Positions 35,501 to 42,203 of a DNA stretch of 64,000 nucleotides are shown here, in pieces. This DNA comes from Acanthococcus lagerstroemiae (taxonomy: Eukaryota > Arthropoda > Insecta > Hemiptera > Eriococcidae): the NCBI GenBank assembly GCA_031841125.1, contig CM063113.1, forward strand, positions 19,551,312 through 19,615,311. The letters run 5' to 3'. How positions within the stretch are numbered: position 1 is the first letter of the stretch; the number at the start of each line of letters is the position of its first letter. The translations under genes were made by a program, and so were the position numbers. A model generated the notes under the pieces. It was not told where the DNA came from. It ran no database searches and saw only the letters and a list, made by a program, of their open reading frames with translations.

Positions 35501-38459
35501 ATAATTATCAACTTTTGACCTGTAGCTCATTAGGATATGGAGTGGAGTGGTGAGAGGGATATTTCGTTGAGTGCCTATAGCGGCTGAGCTTCTAAATCCG
35601 CAGCTGGTTACAAGGAGCGTAAGCAAAAAGTGGAGTCCCGAAGACATTAAAAAAAAAGAAGTGACCACTCGCTTATCAGTCGCATTAGCAGCCGGTGTCA
35701 GCACTTCGGGAAGGGTAGAGAGAGGAGAACTGCAAGTGTTTTCGGTCAGGAAAAGATCACTGATGTGGGTCACAGGGAACCGTTGCAAGGACGGAGAGGG
35801 AAGATGGGAAAGCAAGTCTGCGGTAATGGGAAGAGGAGAGGACATACGAGTTTTAATGCCTACGGAGCTCCGTGCGGTTAAATCATGTGCGACCGGCCAG
35901 GGAGAAAGGGATCTGAGCGCAAAAAATCATTTCTGTGATAACAACTGTTTTTGACTCATTTTTGGCCGTTCTTTCGCGTAGAGTTGTCGAAAAAATTCTA
36001 AAAACTTCCTAGACTGCTATAAGTCTTCGAAGTTGAGTGTCACATAATGTGCAGATGTTATCAATTTTGTTTATCCGCTCTGCTGTAGAATTTACATTTT
36101 TGCGCACAAGTCCCTTTCTTCCTGGCAGGTCACATGTATTCGCGTGTTTCCACGCCACAGAGGAGGGTGGGTTTAGAAATGAATACAAGGAAAACAAAAC
36201 TATTATCCAATACGGAAAGGGCATATATACCACAATACAAGGAACTGAAATAGAAAAAACCTCCGTATTCGACTATTTGAGACAATCATTTGAAGACAGA
36301 ACAAATAGAGAGATAACTAAAAGATAAAATAAAGCATGGGCAAGCTTCTGTACCTTAAAAAGCATGTATTCGGGCCGTCCATCCGTCTCAGAGAACGCTA
36401 TAATCAAGCACTAGCGATAAAGATGAAAATATGAATCTATGCATCACCCCCATTAATGTACATACTCATTAAAATTGAAATATCTCGAAAAGTAAGACTT
36501 AAAGAGAAAAGAATTTTTTGAACAAAGAATTTTCTTTCGATTAAGACTATTTTTATACCTAGATTCCAAAATTTTGCTGCATGTGTCAAAAACTTCACGT
36601 TTTGGTCGCTGATAAGAGTAGTCGATACTAGCGCTGGACGGCCCGAATAATGGTAAAATAAAGAAAGATTGAAACAAATTACGAAAATATTGAAAAAAAT
36701 GCACTCTACCAGTCCTCATCTATGGAGCCCATACGTGGGCCCTAACGAAGAAGCAAATGAAAAGGTTAACTACCACTGTGAGAACAGGGACGAAACTAAG
36801 GGGGGCAGCTCCCCCAAGCCTCCGCCGAAGTTGGAAAATTTTAGTAGTTGGATTAAAAGTTGGAAAAAATCAACAAGTCATAAGAGATTTCGAGTCCCCC
36901 CCCCCCCCCACCTAACTCATAAACCAATTCACTTTGGCCAGCTCATTTTAGCCCACGGTCTAAATGAGCCGCGAAGCAGGTCAGCTAGTACAGTATTATG
37001 GCATGTGCATGCACAAAATGTGCGAACTTCAGCGCGCTCTGACGGCGTTGTTTTCAACTTTACGAAAATTTTACAAAAAACCTTTTTGTGTAAATGTTAA
37101 TGAGGAACAATTTTTGTTTGAAACATTTCCCCCTGAAATGTTGTCTACGCGAGATATTTCCGAAAAAGTAAATTTGGGGGGCTTAGCTCCACCGGGATCG
37201 CTGTGGACTTTTAGTATGTTAATTAAGGAGTCATTCCGAAGACATTCCAAAAAAAATCTTTGATATCATTTATGTCCATTTCCGGCCCTTTTTTGTCAAA
37301 GTTTCCTGGACTATTTTGTCATGAACCAAAAGTTGTGTTTTAAAAAAACTTTCCTGGCTCATGTAGCGAGCACGTGTATAGCAGAGTGGGGGGGGGCACA
37401 GTGTCTCGATTCCCTCTCAATATAGTGAAAAATTACTTTCCTGTGCTTAAATTTGTTGAAAATTCGTATTTCGTTCCAAATTGAAAATGTTTTTCGATAA
37501 GAATAAACTGTGATTTTAGAGGAACCTCGGTGCTGTATGTAGTTTGCCTCAACGCACGTTAAATTATTCATCTTATCGACTGAACTGTTCTCGTCAACTA
37601 GGTCCGCATCAGAGGCGTAGCTACGGGGGGTCTGAACCCCTTGGTATCGGCCGACAATGTGAAAAAATTGAAATTTATTCTGGTAATAGTAAGTAATACA
37701 CCTGTAATGTTGTAAAATTGTAAAAGTGAAACTACCCCCCCCCCCCCTCTTCATACCAAGTCTGGCTACGCCACTGGTCCGCATATTCCATGAATTGGAT
37801 TTTCCAGAGGCTGTAGGTGATACCAATTTTAAATTCCTTATTTATGGCGATTTAGTAATATGTGATTTCAGTCGGAACAGTGATCGTGAATTTTTCAGCA
37901 TTCTCTGATACCAGTACATGAAATTTCTATTTCTCTGAATATAGGTACTATCCAGATTCTTAACTCAACTATGCCATTGTGAAAACCGCCAATTTCGCAC
38001 CGATAGCTCGCTTTGCTAATTTACATTCAAACTCACTGCCGTCGAGCCCGTTGAAAAATGACAGAATTTTTTCAAAGATTCGCAAGGCATTGAGTTCATC
38101 GTAAATTTGAGTTTATTGCAAGTTGCACAATCCATGTTCCGAGACGAGCACAAGTTGTATTGTTGTATAGAACACAAATGTCTGAATCAGCACATCTGAT
38201 GCGTCATGTCCACAAAGAGAAGAAACCGCCGAGAACTTAAATGCTTTTGTGCCATCGTTCTTCTGCTGTCAGTGATGACCGTATGAGGCATGTGCTAGAA
38301 GTGTATAGTAAAAATTACGAAGTATCTTCTGTCTTTCAGATCGATGCTTTCACCGGCGCCGACCCAAGTAAACTTTTCGAACGTATTACCTTGTATAAGG
38401 TCGCCGAAGACAGTGATGGTGATGGTGACGGCGATGGCGAAGGCGAAGGCAATGAATAA
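11076..38459 (+). CDS. Thioredoxin gene with alternative last exons
   Basis: Exons are 11076-11099, 23204-23308, 24300-24425, then either 27589-27657 or 38340-38459. All junctions are phase 0 and GT-AG. The shared 85 residues hold the full thioredoxin core: FFAAWCGPC with active-site Cys32 and Cys35, the buried Asp26, DVDEC with Cys62, and cis-Pro75 in SMPTF. Numbering equals that of classical thioredoxins. Using the first terminal exon gives 107 residues, the normal cytosolic Trx length; using the second gives 124. Thioredoxin reduces disulfides in peroxiredoxins, methionine sulfoxide reductase and ribonucleotide reductase, and is recharged by thioredoxin reductase. No signal or mitochondrial presequence is present. 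It resembles insect thioredoxin-2. The roughly 12-kb first intron and later introns are filled with transposons. Confidence 0.93.
11100..12217. other. Start of thioredoxin intron 1; no element recognised
   Basis: I see no exon, RNA gene or clear transposon in this part of the intron. A 63-codon minus-strand frame (11470-11661) has no recognisable features. Confidence 0.45.
12218..12474. mobile_element. MITE, GGACGCTGT termini (copy 1)
   Basis: About 257 bp bounded by inverted repeats: GGACGCTGTGAAGCATAAGG on the left and its near complement, ending CTTAACAGCGTCC, on the right, extending about 29 bp per arm with three mismatches. A second copy in opposite orientation lies at 44628-44870 in DPH2 intron 7, with the same interior (phrases around gtttctacatggctctt). 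It has no coding capacity, so it is a non-autonomous DNA transposon. No clear target duplication was found. Confidence 0.85.
12475..14254. other. Thioredoxin intron 1; no gene seen
   Basis: AT-rich sequence without supported exons. Near 13695-13800 the phrase gtagaatat and its complement recur several times (atattctac, tacattctac), forming a local imperfect inverted-repeat cluster of unknown origin. Confidence 0.45.
14260..14660. mobile_element. MITE, CAGGGTTGCCACTTT family (copy 1)
   Basis: The element starts CAGGGTTGCCACTTTCTGG and ends with the complementary AAAAGTGGCAACCCTG. It is flanked by a perfect 5-bp duplication ACAGT (14255-14259 and 14661-14665). The terminal zones repeat the phrase GGGAAAAGTCAGGGAA several times. 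Open frames inside are fortuitous. The 5-bp duplication argues against ordinary hAT (8 bp) or mariner (TA) groups. Confidence 0.92.
14783..15025 (+). pseudogene. LINE reverse transcriptase fragment
   Basis: Plus-strand frame with the RT fingers and A motif: [19 protein letters not shown], then [15 protein letters not shown]. These match motifs 1-2 and A of LINE RTs (GFRxGRST and DFxKAFD). The frame ends after about 80 codons, and the B and C motifs do not follow, so this is a truncated relic. Together with 15159-15360 it gives a patchwork of LINE pieces in thioredoxin intron 1. Confidence 0.88.
15159..15360 (+). pseudogene. Possible LINE linker fragment
   Basis: A plus-strand frame rich in Lys and Glu with phrases such as [17 protein letters not shown] and [10 protein letters not shown]. 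The FW-containing basic segment resembles the region between endonuclease and RT in LINE ORF2. It lies downstream of an RT piece in the same orientation, so it comes from another copy or a rearrangement. It is cut at 15355 by a DNA element. Assignment is tentative. Confidence 0.45.
15355..16077. mobile_element. Non-autonomous DNA element with ~29-bp terminal inverted repeats
   Basis: The ends ATAAGGTAAGATAGCCTAAT (left) and the complement of ATAAGGTAAGGTAGCCTAAT (right) continue into TATGGACCAC, giving arms of about 29 bp with one mismatch in 723 bp. Internal copies of tggaccac and its complement occur near 15575 and 15750. No transposase is encoded. The insertion lies directly at the end of a LINE fragment. 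Target duplication is not clear. Confidence 0.8.
16078..16530. other. Thioredoxin intron 1; no feature seen
   Basis: No exon, RNA gene or recognisable element is supported in this stretch. Confidence 0.4.
17616..17903. mobile_element. MITE, CAGGGTTGCCACTTT family (copy 2)
   Basis: Same ends and interior as the element at 14260-14660 but about 110 bp shorter, through an internal deletion after the tttttttat phrase. It is flanked by a perfect 5-bp duplication TTATA (17611-17615 and 17904-17908). It interrupts the RT domain of the surrounding LINE. High identity to copy 1 suggests fairly recent movement. Confidence 0.92.
18167..18840. mobile_element. Non-autonomous element, CAGGGTGTCTACC ends, 674 bp
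   Basis: Begins CAGGGTGTCTACCGGTCCTG and ends with CTGGTAGACACCCTG. Flanks are CATAC and CATAT, a 5-bp duplication with one mismatch. The subterminal zones carry CCGGAAAAG-type phrases. The middle (about 18390-18680) is a different repeat with ttgggaattttgag phrases, two poly(C) tracts and a short CA run; that same middle repeat occurs at 29765-29995, 33360-33600 and 36785-36915, so it is probably a nested insertion. Confidence 0.8.
20042..20277 (-). pseudogene. LINE RT fragment, 3' part of a copy split by a Helitron
   Basis: This sequence matches 17206-17410 of the neighbouring LINE (same phrases ctttttctataaata and actggtgacaaac). It reads on the minus strand as the middle of an RT. Its continuation is found at 22107-22420, on the other side of the Helitron relic, so one LINE copy was split by that insertion. 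Confidence 0.75.
20280..22106 (-). mobile_element. Helitron relic inserted in a LINE
   Basis: The two LINE fragments at 20042-20277 and 22107-22420 are parts of one copy, so the DNA between them is an insertion. Its coding part is a Pif1-like helicase of the Helitron type (see 20440-21708). No Rep/HUH nuclease is visible, so the 5' half is lost. A duplicated block (about 21733-21830 and 21917-22020, each with gttgagttggttgttacctc) lies at the 5' side. Standard CTRR end and hairpin were not recognised at 20280. Confidence 0.7.
20440..21708 (-). pseudogene. Helitron Pif1-like helicase, broken
   Basis: The minus strand encodes superfamily 1B helicase motifs in order: [13 protein letters not shown] (Q-like motif), [13 protein letters not shown] (Walker A), [11 protein letters not shown] (Walker B), [16 protein letters not shown] (motif III), RLTQNMR (motif IV), and after a break the C-terminal GAIVMLLRN segment and [14 protein letters not shown] (motif VI). 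Wording such as [12 protein letters not shown] is characteristic of Helitron and related Pif1 proteins. The frame is lost after ILAADW near 21085 and regained near 20800. A stop follows FSHGQL near 20440, where active copies continue YVALSR, and the phrase VALSRTTSF resumes in frame just downstream. Confidence 0.9.
22107..22420 (-). pseudogene. LINE RT fragment, 5' part of the split copy
   Basis: On the minus strand this reads [20 protein letters not shown], then a [17 protein letters not shown] segment, the RT region preceding the A motif, followed by a damaged continuation. The same region in the neighbouring LINE lies around 17950-18060. Splitting by the Helitron accounts for the break at 22106. 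Confidence 0.75.
22660..22771 (-). repeat. tRNA-derived SINE or tRNA relic
   Basis: The minus strand has an A-box-like TGGTTGAGTGGT (22763-22752 region) and, about 30 bases later, a B-box-like GACTCGATTTCCAGC. The segment between cannot be folded into a proper anticodon arm by eye, and the B box departs from the consensus, so this is not called a functional tRNA. Confidence 0.5.
23204..23308 (+). CDS. Thioredoxin exon 2 (active site)
   Basis: Encodes residues 9-43 with the redox centre [10 protein letters not shown] (Cys32, Cys35) and Asp26. Acceptor tgttgaacag and donor gaggtaagt are both strong. The exon covers helix 1, beta 3 and the long active-site helix. Confidence 0.95.
23532..23581. 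repeat. (CA)n microsatellite
   Basis: Twenty-five uninterrupted CA units, followed by an A-rich run. The long His/Thr open frames here are only translations of this repeat. Confidence 0.97.
23814..23986. mobile_element. Foldback MITE with palindromic centre (copy 1)
   Basis: The whole 173 bp is one imperfect palindrome. Ends are GTAGAGC and GTGCTGTTAC (inverse GTAACAGCAC). Arms share gacatccgccatttt, cgcttcgtgcccgacgat and attcac-type blocks. The centre TACGCGGAACGTTCCGCGTA (23891-23910) is a perfect 20-bp palindrome. Related copies lie at 25510-25681 and 32157-32324. No target duplication is evident here. Confidence 0.85.
24300..24425 (+). CDS. Thioredoxin exon 3
   Basis: Encodes residues 44-85: [15 protein letters not shown] with Cys62, then [14 protein letters not shown] with cis-Pro75, the substrate-contacting loop. 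Acceptor ttgttacag, donor aaggtattt. It ends in phase 0, compatible with both later terminal exons. Confidence 0.94.
24595..24917. mobile_element. CAGGGTGTCTACC element, 323 bp
   Basis: Starts CAGGGTGTCTACCAGTCACG and ends TTGGTAGACACCCTG. It is flanked by a perfect 5-bp duplication GATAT (24590-24594 and 24918-24922). The interior has repeated CATGAAAAAG-type phrases and no coding capacity. A decayed relative of this copy forms the outer element at 31255-32025. Confidence 0.92.
25150..25321. mobile_element. hAT-type MITE relic, poly(C)-bearing
   Basis: The sequence from about ttggcatcagccgaaaatgt to ttcatactaagtctggctac matches the complete element at 37610-37776. It ends GGCTACGCTACTG and includes a 12-base poly(C) tract. 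The left end is changed, with no clear inverted terminus. Confidence 0.7.
25510..25681. mobile_element. Foldback MITE with palindromic centre (copy 2)
   Basis: Ends GTAGGGCACC and GGTGCTCTAC are nearly perfect inverse repeats. Arms carry gacatccgccatttt, aagtcgcttggtgcccgacg and their complements. The centre is partly decayed (gaggaacgttgggc). Length 172 bp, matching copy 1 at 23814. Confidence 0.85.
25682..27588. other. Thioredoxin intron 3, first part; no gene seen
   Basis: The start (25750-25915) carries several copies of a ctttcagac/cttccagacttctttaa phrase like the tract at 1850-2610. The rest is AT-rich without supported exons. Confidence 0.45.
27589..27657 (+). CDS. Thioredoxin alternative last exon 4a
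   Basis: After the acceptor tactcgtttttcag this exon encodes [20 protein letters not shown] plus Asn-Ala and TAA, giving the final strand and helix of thioredoxin (residues 86-107, with Cys102). An AATAAA at 27973-27978 could end the transcript. It yields a canonical short thioredoxin. The exon at 38340 encodes the same structural segment in different words. Confidence 0.92.
   Translation, partial: LDSFSGANADKLKELLCKHKNA
27973..27978 (+). terminator. Candidate poly(A) signal for thioredoxin exon 4a
   Basis: AATAAA about 315 bases after the exon 4a stop, in a short AT-rich 3' UTR. This is the first canonical hexamer after the stop. Use is inferred. Confidence 0.45.
28130..28333. mobile_element. 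MITE, CTAAGGTAGCTGCGG ends
   Basis: A 204-bp element with about 27-bp inverted ends: CTAAGGTAGCTGCGGTATAT on the left, and the exact complement of that phrase on the right, with one difference just beyond it (aaggccc against aaagccc). No coding capacity. A 5-bp phrase TTCAG follows the right end and also occurs three bases before the left end, so a target duplication is possible but not exact. Confidence 0.82.
28336..28390. mobile_element. Truncated CAGGGTGTCTACC element end
   Basis: CAGGGTGTCTATCAGTCATG and following gaaagtcatgaaaaaatcat match the left end of the element at 24595. The match stops after about 55 bases, with no right end. Confidence 0.7.
29230..30360 (+). pseudogene. LINE RT C-terminal fragment with nested insert
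   Basis: Plus strand. RT motifs start before the C box: [14 protein letters not shown] (FADT in place of FADD), then [11 protein letters not shown]. The thumb region contains ISEFDYLG and REITKxINKAQ, and the segment [20 protein letters not shown] is typical of LINE ORF2 after RT. An insert of about 230 bp breaks it at 29765. It resumes near 30010 with [16 protein letters not shown] and ends near [12 protein letters not shown] (30300-30350). Stops (after HGRGM, after REITK) and the altered catalytic box make it non-functional. Confidence 0.9.
30690..30718 (+). mobile_element. Helitron-like 3' terminus
   Basis: GATGAGCCACGAAGTGGGTT contains a short hairpin (CCAC-GAA-GTGG) followed by AGCTAG and then T. 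A small hairpin a few bases before CTAG, with T as the next host base, is the standard 3' end of Helitrons. An equivalent end, gagccgcgaagcaggtcagctagt, lies at 36965-36988. The 5' start (TC) was not located. Confidence 0.55.
31255..32025. mobile_element. Decayed CAGGGTGTCTACC element, outer copy
   Basis: The start (gtatatttaatttgcttt) and end (acaaatttgtttttggtagacattctg) match the element at 24595-24917 in the same order, but the left terminus is missing. A second element of the same superfamily (31575-31897) is inserted in the middle. Confidence 0.75.
31575..31897. mobile_element. Nested CAGGGCGTCTAC element
   Basis: Begins CAGGGCGTCTACAGGTGC and ends TCTGTAGACACCCTG, 323 bp. It is flanked by AATTA and AATCA, a 5-bp duplication with one mismatch. 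Removing it restores continuity of the outer element (gcgttaaaatta to cagtttttgtt), which fixes the order of insertion. Repeated CTGAAAAGT phrases occupy its ends. Confidence 0.82.
32157..32324. mobile_element. Foldback MITE with palindromic centre (copy 3)
   Basis: Ends GTAAAGCC and GGGCTGTAC, flanked by a perfect 5-bp duplication CATCG (32152-32156 and 32325-32329). Arms carry gccattttggc and its complement. The centre gactacgcgg-agcgta-ccgcgtagtc matches the palindromic centre of the copy at 23814. Length 168 bp. Confidence 0.87.
32330..33090. other. Thioredoxin intron 3; no feature seen
   Basis: AT-rich sequence with no supported exon, RNA gene or recognised element. Confidence 0.4.
33091..33250 (+). 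repeat. tRNA-derived SINE
   Basis: An RNA polymerase III promoter is clear: A box TGGCCGAGTGG (33102-33112) and B box GGTTCGAGCCC (33146-33156), 33 bases apart. The head is tRNA-like (gcgcgctggtctcggaatcc between the boxes). It is followed by a non-tRNA body (tttcggcccaggctggtttt and further). The acceptor stem does not close, so it is a SINE and not a tRNA gene. Confidence 0.78.
33360..33600 (-). repeat. Poly(C/G)-bearing dispersed repeat
   Basis: On the minus strand this holds cttgggaattttgagttgag, ttgggaattgag and ttggaaaaatccaacatgtt-like phrases, plus a poly(G) tract (33589-33599 as C on plus). The same repeat occurs at 18390-18680 and 29765-29995, and in part at 36785-36915. Confidence 0.65.
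36165..36785 (+). pseudogene. LINE RT C-terminal fragment, second copy
   Basis: Matches the fragment at 29430-29765 in protein terms: [38 protein letters not shown], then after a 275-bp insertion the segment [21 protein letters not shown] stop follows ITKR. It ends at the same LINE position (TTTVR) as the first copy, where the poly(G/C) repeat is joined. Confidence 0.85.
36371..36645. mobile_element. MITE with CGGGCCGTCCA ends
   Basis: A 275-bp insertion inside the LINE fragment. The ends ATTCGGGCCGTCCA and TGGACGGCCCGAAT are perfect inverse repeats of 14 bp. Comparison with the uninterrupted LINE copy near 29630 places the insertion between gcatgt and aatggtaaaa. No distinct target duplication; no coding capacity. 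Confidence 0.82.
37610..37776. mobile_element. hAT-type MITE with perfect 8-bp target duplication
   Basis: The element begins CAGAGGCGTAGCTACG and ends TGGCTACGCCACTG. It is flanked on both sides by GTCCGCAT (37602-37609 and 37777-37784). An 8-bp duplication and CAG...CTG ends define a hAT non-autonomous element. It contains a poly(C) tract of about 14 bases (from 37735). A relic relative is at 25150-25321. Confidence 0.93.
38340..38459 (+). CDS. Thioredoxin alternative last exon 4b (acidic tail)
   Basis: After the acceptor tcttctgtctttcag it encodes [20 protein letters not shown], the last strand and helix of thioredoxin, then a tail of alternating Asp/Glu and Gly (residues 108-124) ending Asn-Glu and TAA. 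It begins in phase 0, like exon 4a, so exon 3 can join either. Residues FTGADPSKL parallel FSGANADKL of exon 4a. Cys102 of exon 4a is absent. No second set of exons 1-3 lies between the two, so this is an alternative end and not a separate gene. AATAAA at 39040-39045 may end this transcript. Confidence 0.82.
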   Translation: MDAFTGADPSKLFERITLYKVAEDSDGDGDGDGEGEGNE

Positions 38460-39039
38460 TAACAGTCACATTATTTATACCCTGTTTTTAGCTTATTTAT
38501 ACCTGACTCGACCTAGAAAATACTGTTTTGTTATTGGAAAATAGGCAATCAATGATATCTAAAAGTGTACCTATCCCATTGAAGCGGTTGTAAGAACTCA
38601 CGGCTTGGTTCAATTCTAGCGATTTCACTGGCGGGGTGTCGCAGTCACTGGATATTTTCACGTGGACAAATACATAGTACCTACTTACCGTTGATCTAAA
38701 TTCGAGCATGCAATATTCAGGGTTTGCCTGGTATATTTGTTCTGCTCATTGGGTAATACCGCGTACCTATACCAAACGTATTATTAATTTATTATTCACG
38801 AATTTGGAATTCAGCTGGTATCAAGACGAGTAAAACGTTCTCGTGTTTGTGAAATATTTCAGAAATACTCGCTCGGTCTATCAACTCTTTTCAATGACAT
38901 GCTGGCTAAAAACAGTATTTGTGCTTGAATAGTAACAAGTTCAGCGTCGAGAAATTAATATAGCTTATCTATATCTTTGCATTGCGTGGCTCAGTCGAGA
39001 AAGTGAACGTTTGGTGTACTGATTTTATATAGTACTAGA

Positions 39040-39045
39040 AATAAA
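39040..39045 (+). terminator. Candidate poly(A) signal for thioredoxin exon 4b
   Basis: AATAAA about 580 bases after the exon 4b stop. Use is inferred. Confidence 0.35.
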
Positions 39046-42000
39046 ATACTCAGTTGCTTTTTATTGGTTTCTTTTCCGGCTGAACTGAAAATGTCATCGG
39101 TGTACTAATTTCAGTCGTGCCTACTACTTCAATTACAGAATATTAACGTACTGAATTATATATGTTTGAATGATAGAAAATTCCAACGGAAAAATTTTTC
39201 TAAGTAGGTAAATTAATGAAATGAGTTCATGGAAACTGGAGAAAAAGTCATTTAACTCTCTGTAGGTGGCAGTGGATGAAAATTCATTTTGTCGATTGGT
39301 ATTAGGTAGAAGTCCTTTCCGTCTCCATTTGGAATATTGGGAGGTATGGGCTCGGTGCACAAAGCCGTAAGGTTGGTTTTAGCTCAGATGTTTGTAGAAA
39401 GTTCCAAGATTCCTGTGCCGAATGTTTAGAGCTTAGCCTGCTCGTTTCGTTTTGACGGTTGTGCACTTCCACCGAAAAAATGTCTACAACAAGAAAAGCG
39501 AAATTATCATGGGTTGTAAGCTAGCTTTTCGCACTAAATCCTTATTAACTAGCTTTCTGAGCACGAGAAGTTGGATTGGGACTAGTTGGATTGCATCTCT
39601 TCACTTATACGAGGCTTCTGTGTATGATGCGAGCAACACGAATCAAAAAATAAGTAGCAATTATGAAAAGGCAATAAATGAAAGAAACCATATCATATTA
39701 CGTTACAGTACCGACATTAGCGTCGGCCTGCTTAGTATCTCGTTCATGTGTAGTACCTACAAACTCATTCATTGACCGTAGAAGGAATAGATTGTAATCC
39801 TGAGAGGGATGGGTGCCAGAGTTTCAATAACTAACCTACAAATGAATTCCTCCGTCAAATTTTAGTCCTATGTTGTCTTTTTTTTTTAAATCTACTTAGT
39901 TCTAAACAATCTACTGGGCAGTGAAAGTGATATACTGCTCAATGGAGACTTGATCTGGAAAGCTACTCATTTGTCGTTTCGAAATCCCAATACTGATCAT
40001 GGATATCAAGCAATCAATGTACCAATACATTATCGACACAAATCGCACTCATAACAAGCAGTACCACCAGCTGAGGGGCCGAAGATGTTGCACATGGTCT
40101 GTACTCAAAGTTAAAATCTTGAAACTAACCCCAGTTGTTTTCATGATCAATAATTCAATTTCCCAAGTCTTGTTGAAGTATATTTCTTACACAATCAAGC
40201 AGGTAAAATCTAACATCTCTACATTTTTGGATATTCGGAACAGTCGTTTAATTTCAATCAGCATGCCTTTAAAGTGACTGACTGCACGAAAATTATTCTT
40301 CAAATTAAATAACGAAATTCTTGATTTCAAAAAGATATAAAGAGATGCACCAATTTGGATGTACCGAAAATCAAGATGAATACTTTCGCAACAGAATCGT
40401 AAGACATAATTGTAAATAATATGTTCTTTTGAAGCACTGTGCTCTGCAAGTGGGAGTTTCGCCTCCATTTAATACTGATCTACAGGCGATAAATCAATGG
40501 TTGTTTCAACGAGACATCCTCCGAAGTAATTTCAGCAGTGCCATTCTATTCCATACTATGAACATTGGGACAGTAGTTGCGAAACTCTTCTCTCGGAGTT
40601 AATCGTGAACATGGCTGAATCTGCAAAGCACCACTGAAACTCTATAGAATTTAAACGATTAATTTTCTTCACCAAGTACAGCTAGTTCTCATTAATTTAC
40701 TTTTCAGTGGTTTCTTAGGTTCTGTCTTTCGATCACAACAGCCCGACGCATTATACGTACATCAAAGTAAAGCACTGTCAATAACGCCTGTAAACGTTAT
40801 TTGAGAACATTAGGGTACACAACTAAGATCCAGCTTACAGAGAATCTCGTGTTTTGATGGAATGATAGTTGTAACTGCCATTAATGAAGCCGCAAATGAT
40901 GATTCTAACTGCATTTGCTGTTAAATACATTGATTACGCCTCATAGTTTTATCACACGCGAGGAACAACCTGAATGGCACCAGCACTATTACGTTCAGTC
41001 TATCACGACAGTGCCTGCTAACTGCTAATGGTCATCTCTCAGCAATATCTGAAAACAAATTTCAGTAGTTTTATCGTGCATCATAAACGTGAAATATTGG
41101 CGCATTTCGAACATACGTGCGGATTTTCAGACTTAAACTAGATGAGTAAGAAATCGTATTCGATAGTAATCATGTAACTCATTAACTTTCTATCATCATC
41201 AACTTTCCAAGTATGCTCGAGTAAATTCTTCAAAATTAAGGTAGTTTCTTTACCATTAGAGTAGTTTGCTACGTCACGGTTGAGTAGTCTTTTCTGGTTG
41301 CATCGCTCACAGCAATCGTCATCTGAAGTTGACAGCAGAACACGATTAACAGGCCATTCCGAACTAGTGATGATAAGGTTTAGTCTTACGACAGGTTCGA
41401 CGCAGCTCTCCATTTCTCTAGTACATACACCAATTTAAGTAGATACTGCGGTAACAGTTTTTGCCAAGTACAGCCGTGATATACGGTGACTACATTAAAC
41501 ATTACTAAATAATACAAAATAATGGATTTGGAATTTGGATACATAGTACACACTACACACCGATGATAATGCCGATCGATGCATCCATCCGATTGCATCC
41601 TGTGCATGTCGGTTTTGTTCTGTTTTGTTTACGTCCAGCAGCTCGTAGCTGTTGAAGCGTTGAAGCAAACGCAGACCCCGACAAAGAACTTGAGTCATGA
41701 ATAGGGTCATGAGAAAAGACCTTTATTCTCGATTGATTTTATGTCTCTTCTTTCAGACATTGTGAAGTGCGTACAAACTACGTATTCCCTAAAATCTTTT
41801 ACTATTGCAATGTTGCATCGAAAAAGGACTTGAGGCTATACGTATTTCCACCAAAATAGAGATCTTTTTATTGGGCATAAGCAGATTTTATGGTGAATTT
41901 TCCTCATAGGTTGCATAATTTGACAACGTTGCAACCGATTCCATAAATCGACAGCGCGTTTTGGTAGCGTTTTGCAATTTCGTTATCGTCGGTAAAATTA

Positions 42001-42150
42001 TCAAGTTTAGTCCTGAGTGCTGATAAACGTGATCCTAAAATATTCCTGTCATTTACTGTCTTTTGGGTCATTTCTTGCAATATTGCGTTACACAACCCTA
42101 CTTTTTAAATCCTTTCTATCATAAGCTATCGTTTATCTGTCCAATATTAT
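39046..42150. other. Intergenic; no gene seen
   Basis: Between thioredoxin and DPH2 there are only short open frames (60-107 codons) on both strands without family motifs or convincing splice context. No clear transposon ends were recognised. Confidence 0.45.
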
Positions 42151-42152
42151 AA

Positions 42153-42158
42153 TATAAA
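42153..42158 (+). promoter_or_regulatory. TATA-like box upstream of DPH2
   Basis: TATAAA lies 51 bases before the DPH2 ATG, which would give a 5' UTR of only about 20 bases. Use is inferred. Confidence 0.4.
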
Positions 42159-42203
42159 GGCATGTAATTCGCGCCTCGCCATTTTCTGAAATCCAAGGAA
42201 ACC

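Larger units (their letters stand above)
34300..37283. repeat. Composite locus 2: inverted ~290-bp arms around a LINE fragment
   Basis: The left arm (34300-34595) is the inverse complement of the right arm (37000-37283), sharing ttggaatgactcc, cagcgatcccggtggagc, ctcgcgtagacaacattt and gccgtcagagcgcgctgaag. Inside are a short repeat (ttggtggctgtaactgtctc near 35252), a LINE RT fragment (36165-36785), a poly(C)-bearing insert and a Helitron-like end (36965-36988). The order matches composite locus 1 at 28545-31062. The arms of the two loci are only distantly alike. Confidence 0.72.

Noticed and set aside
38241..38459. A second independent thioredoxin gene ending at 38459
   Set aside because: Only the last structural segment is encoded, it starts at a splice acceptor in phase 0, and no further active-site exon exists between 27657 and 38340.
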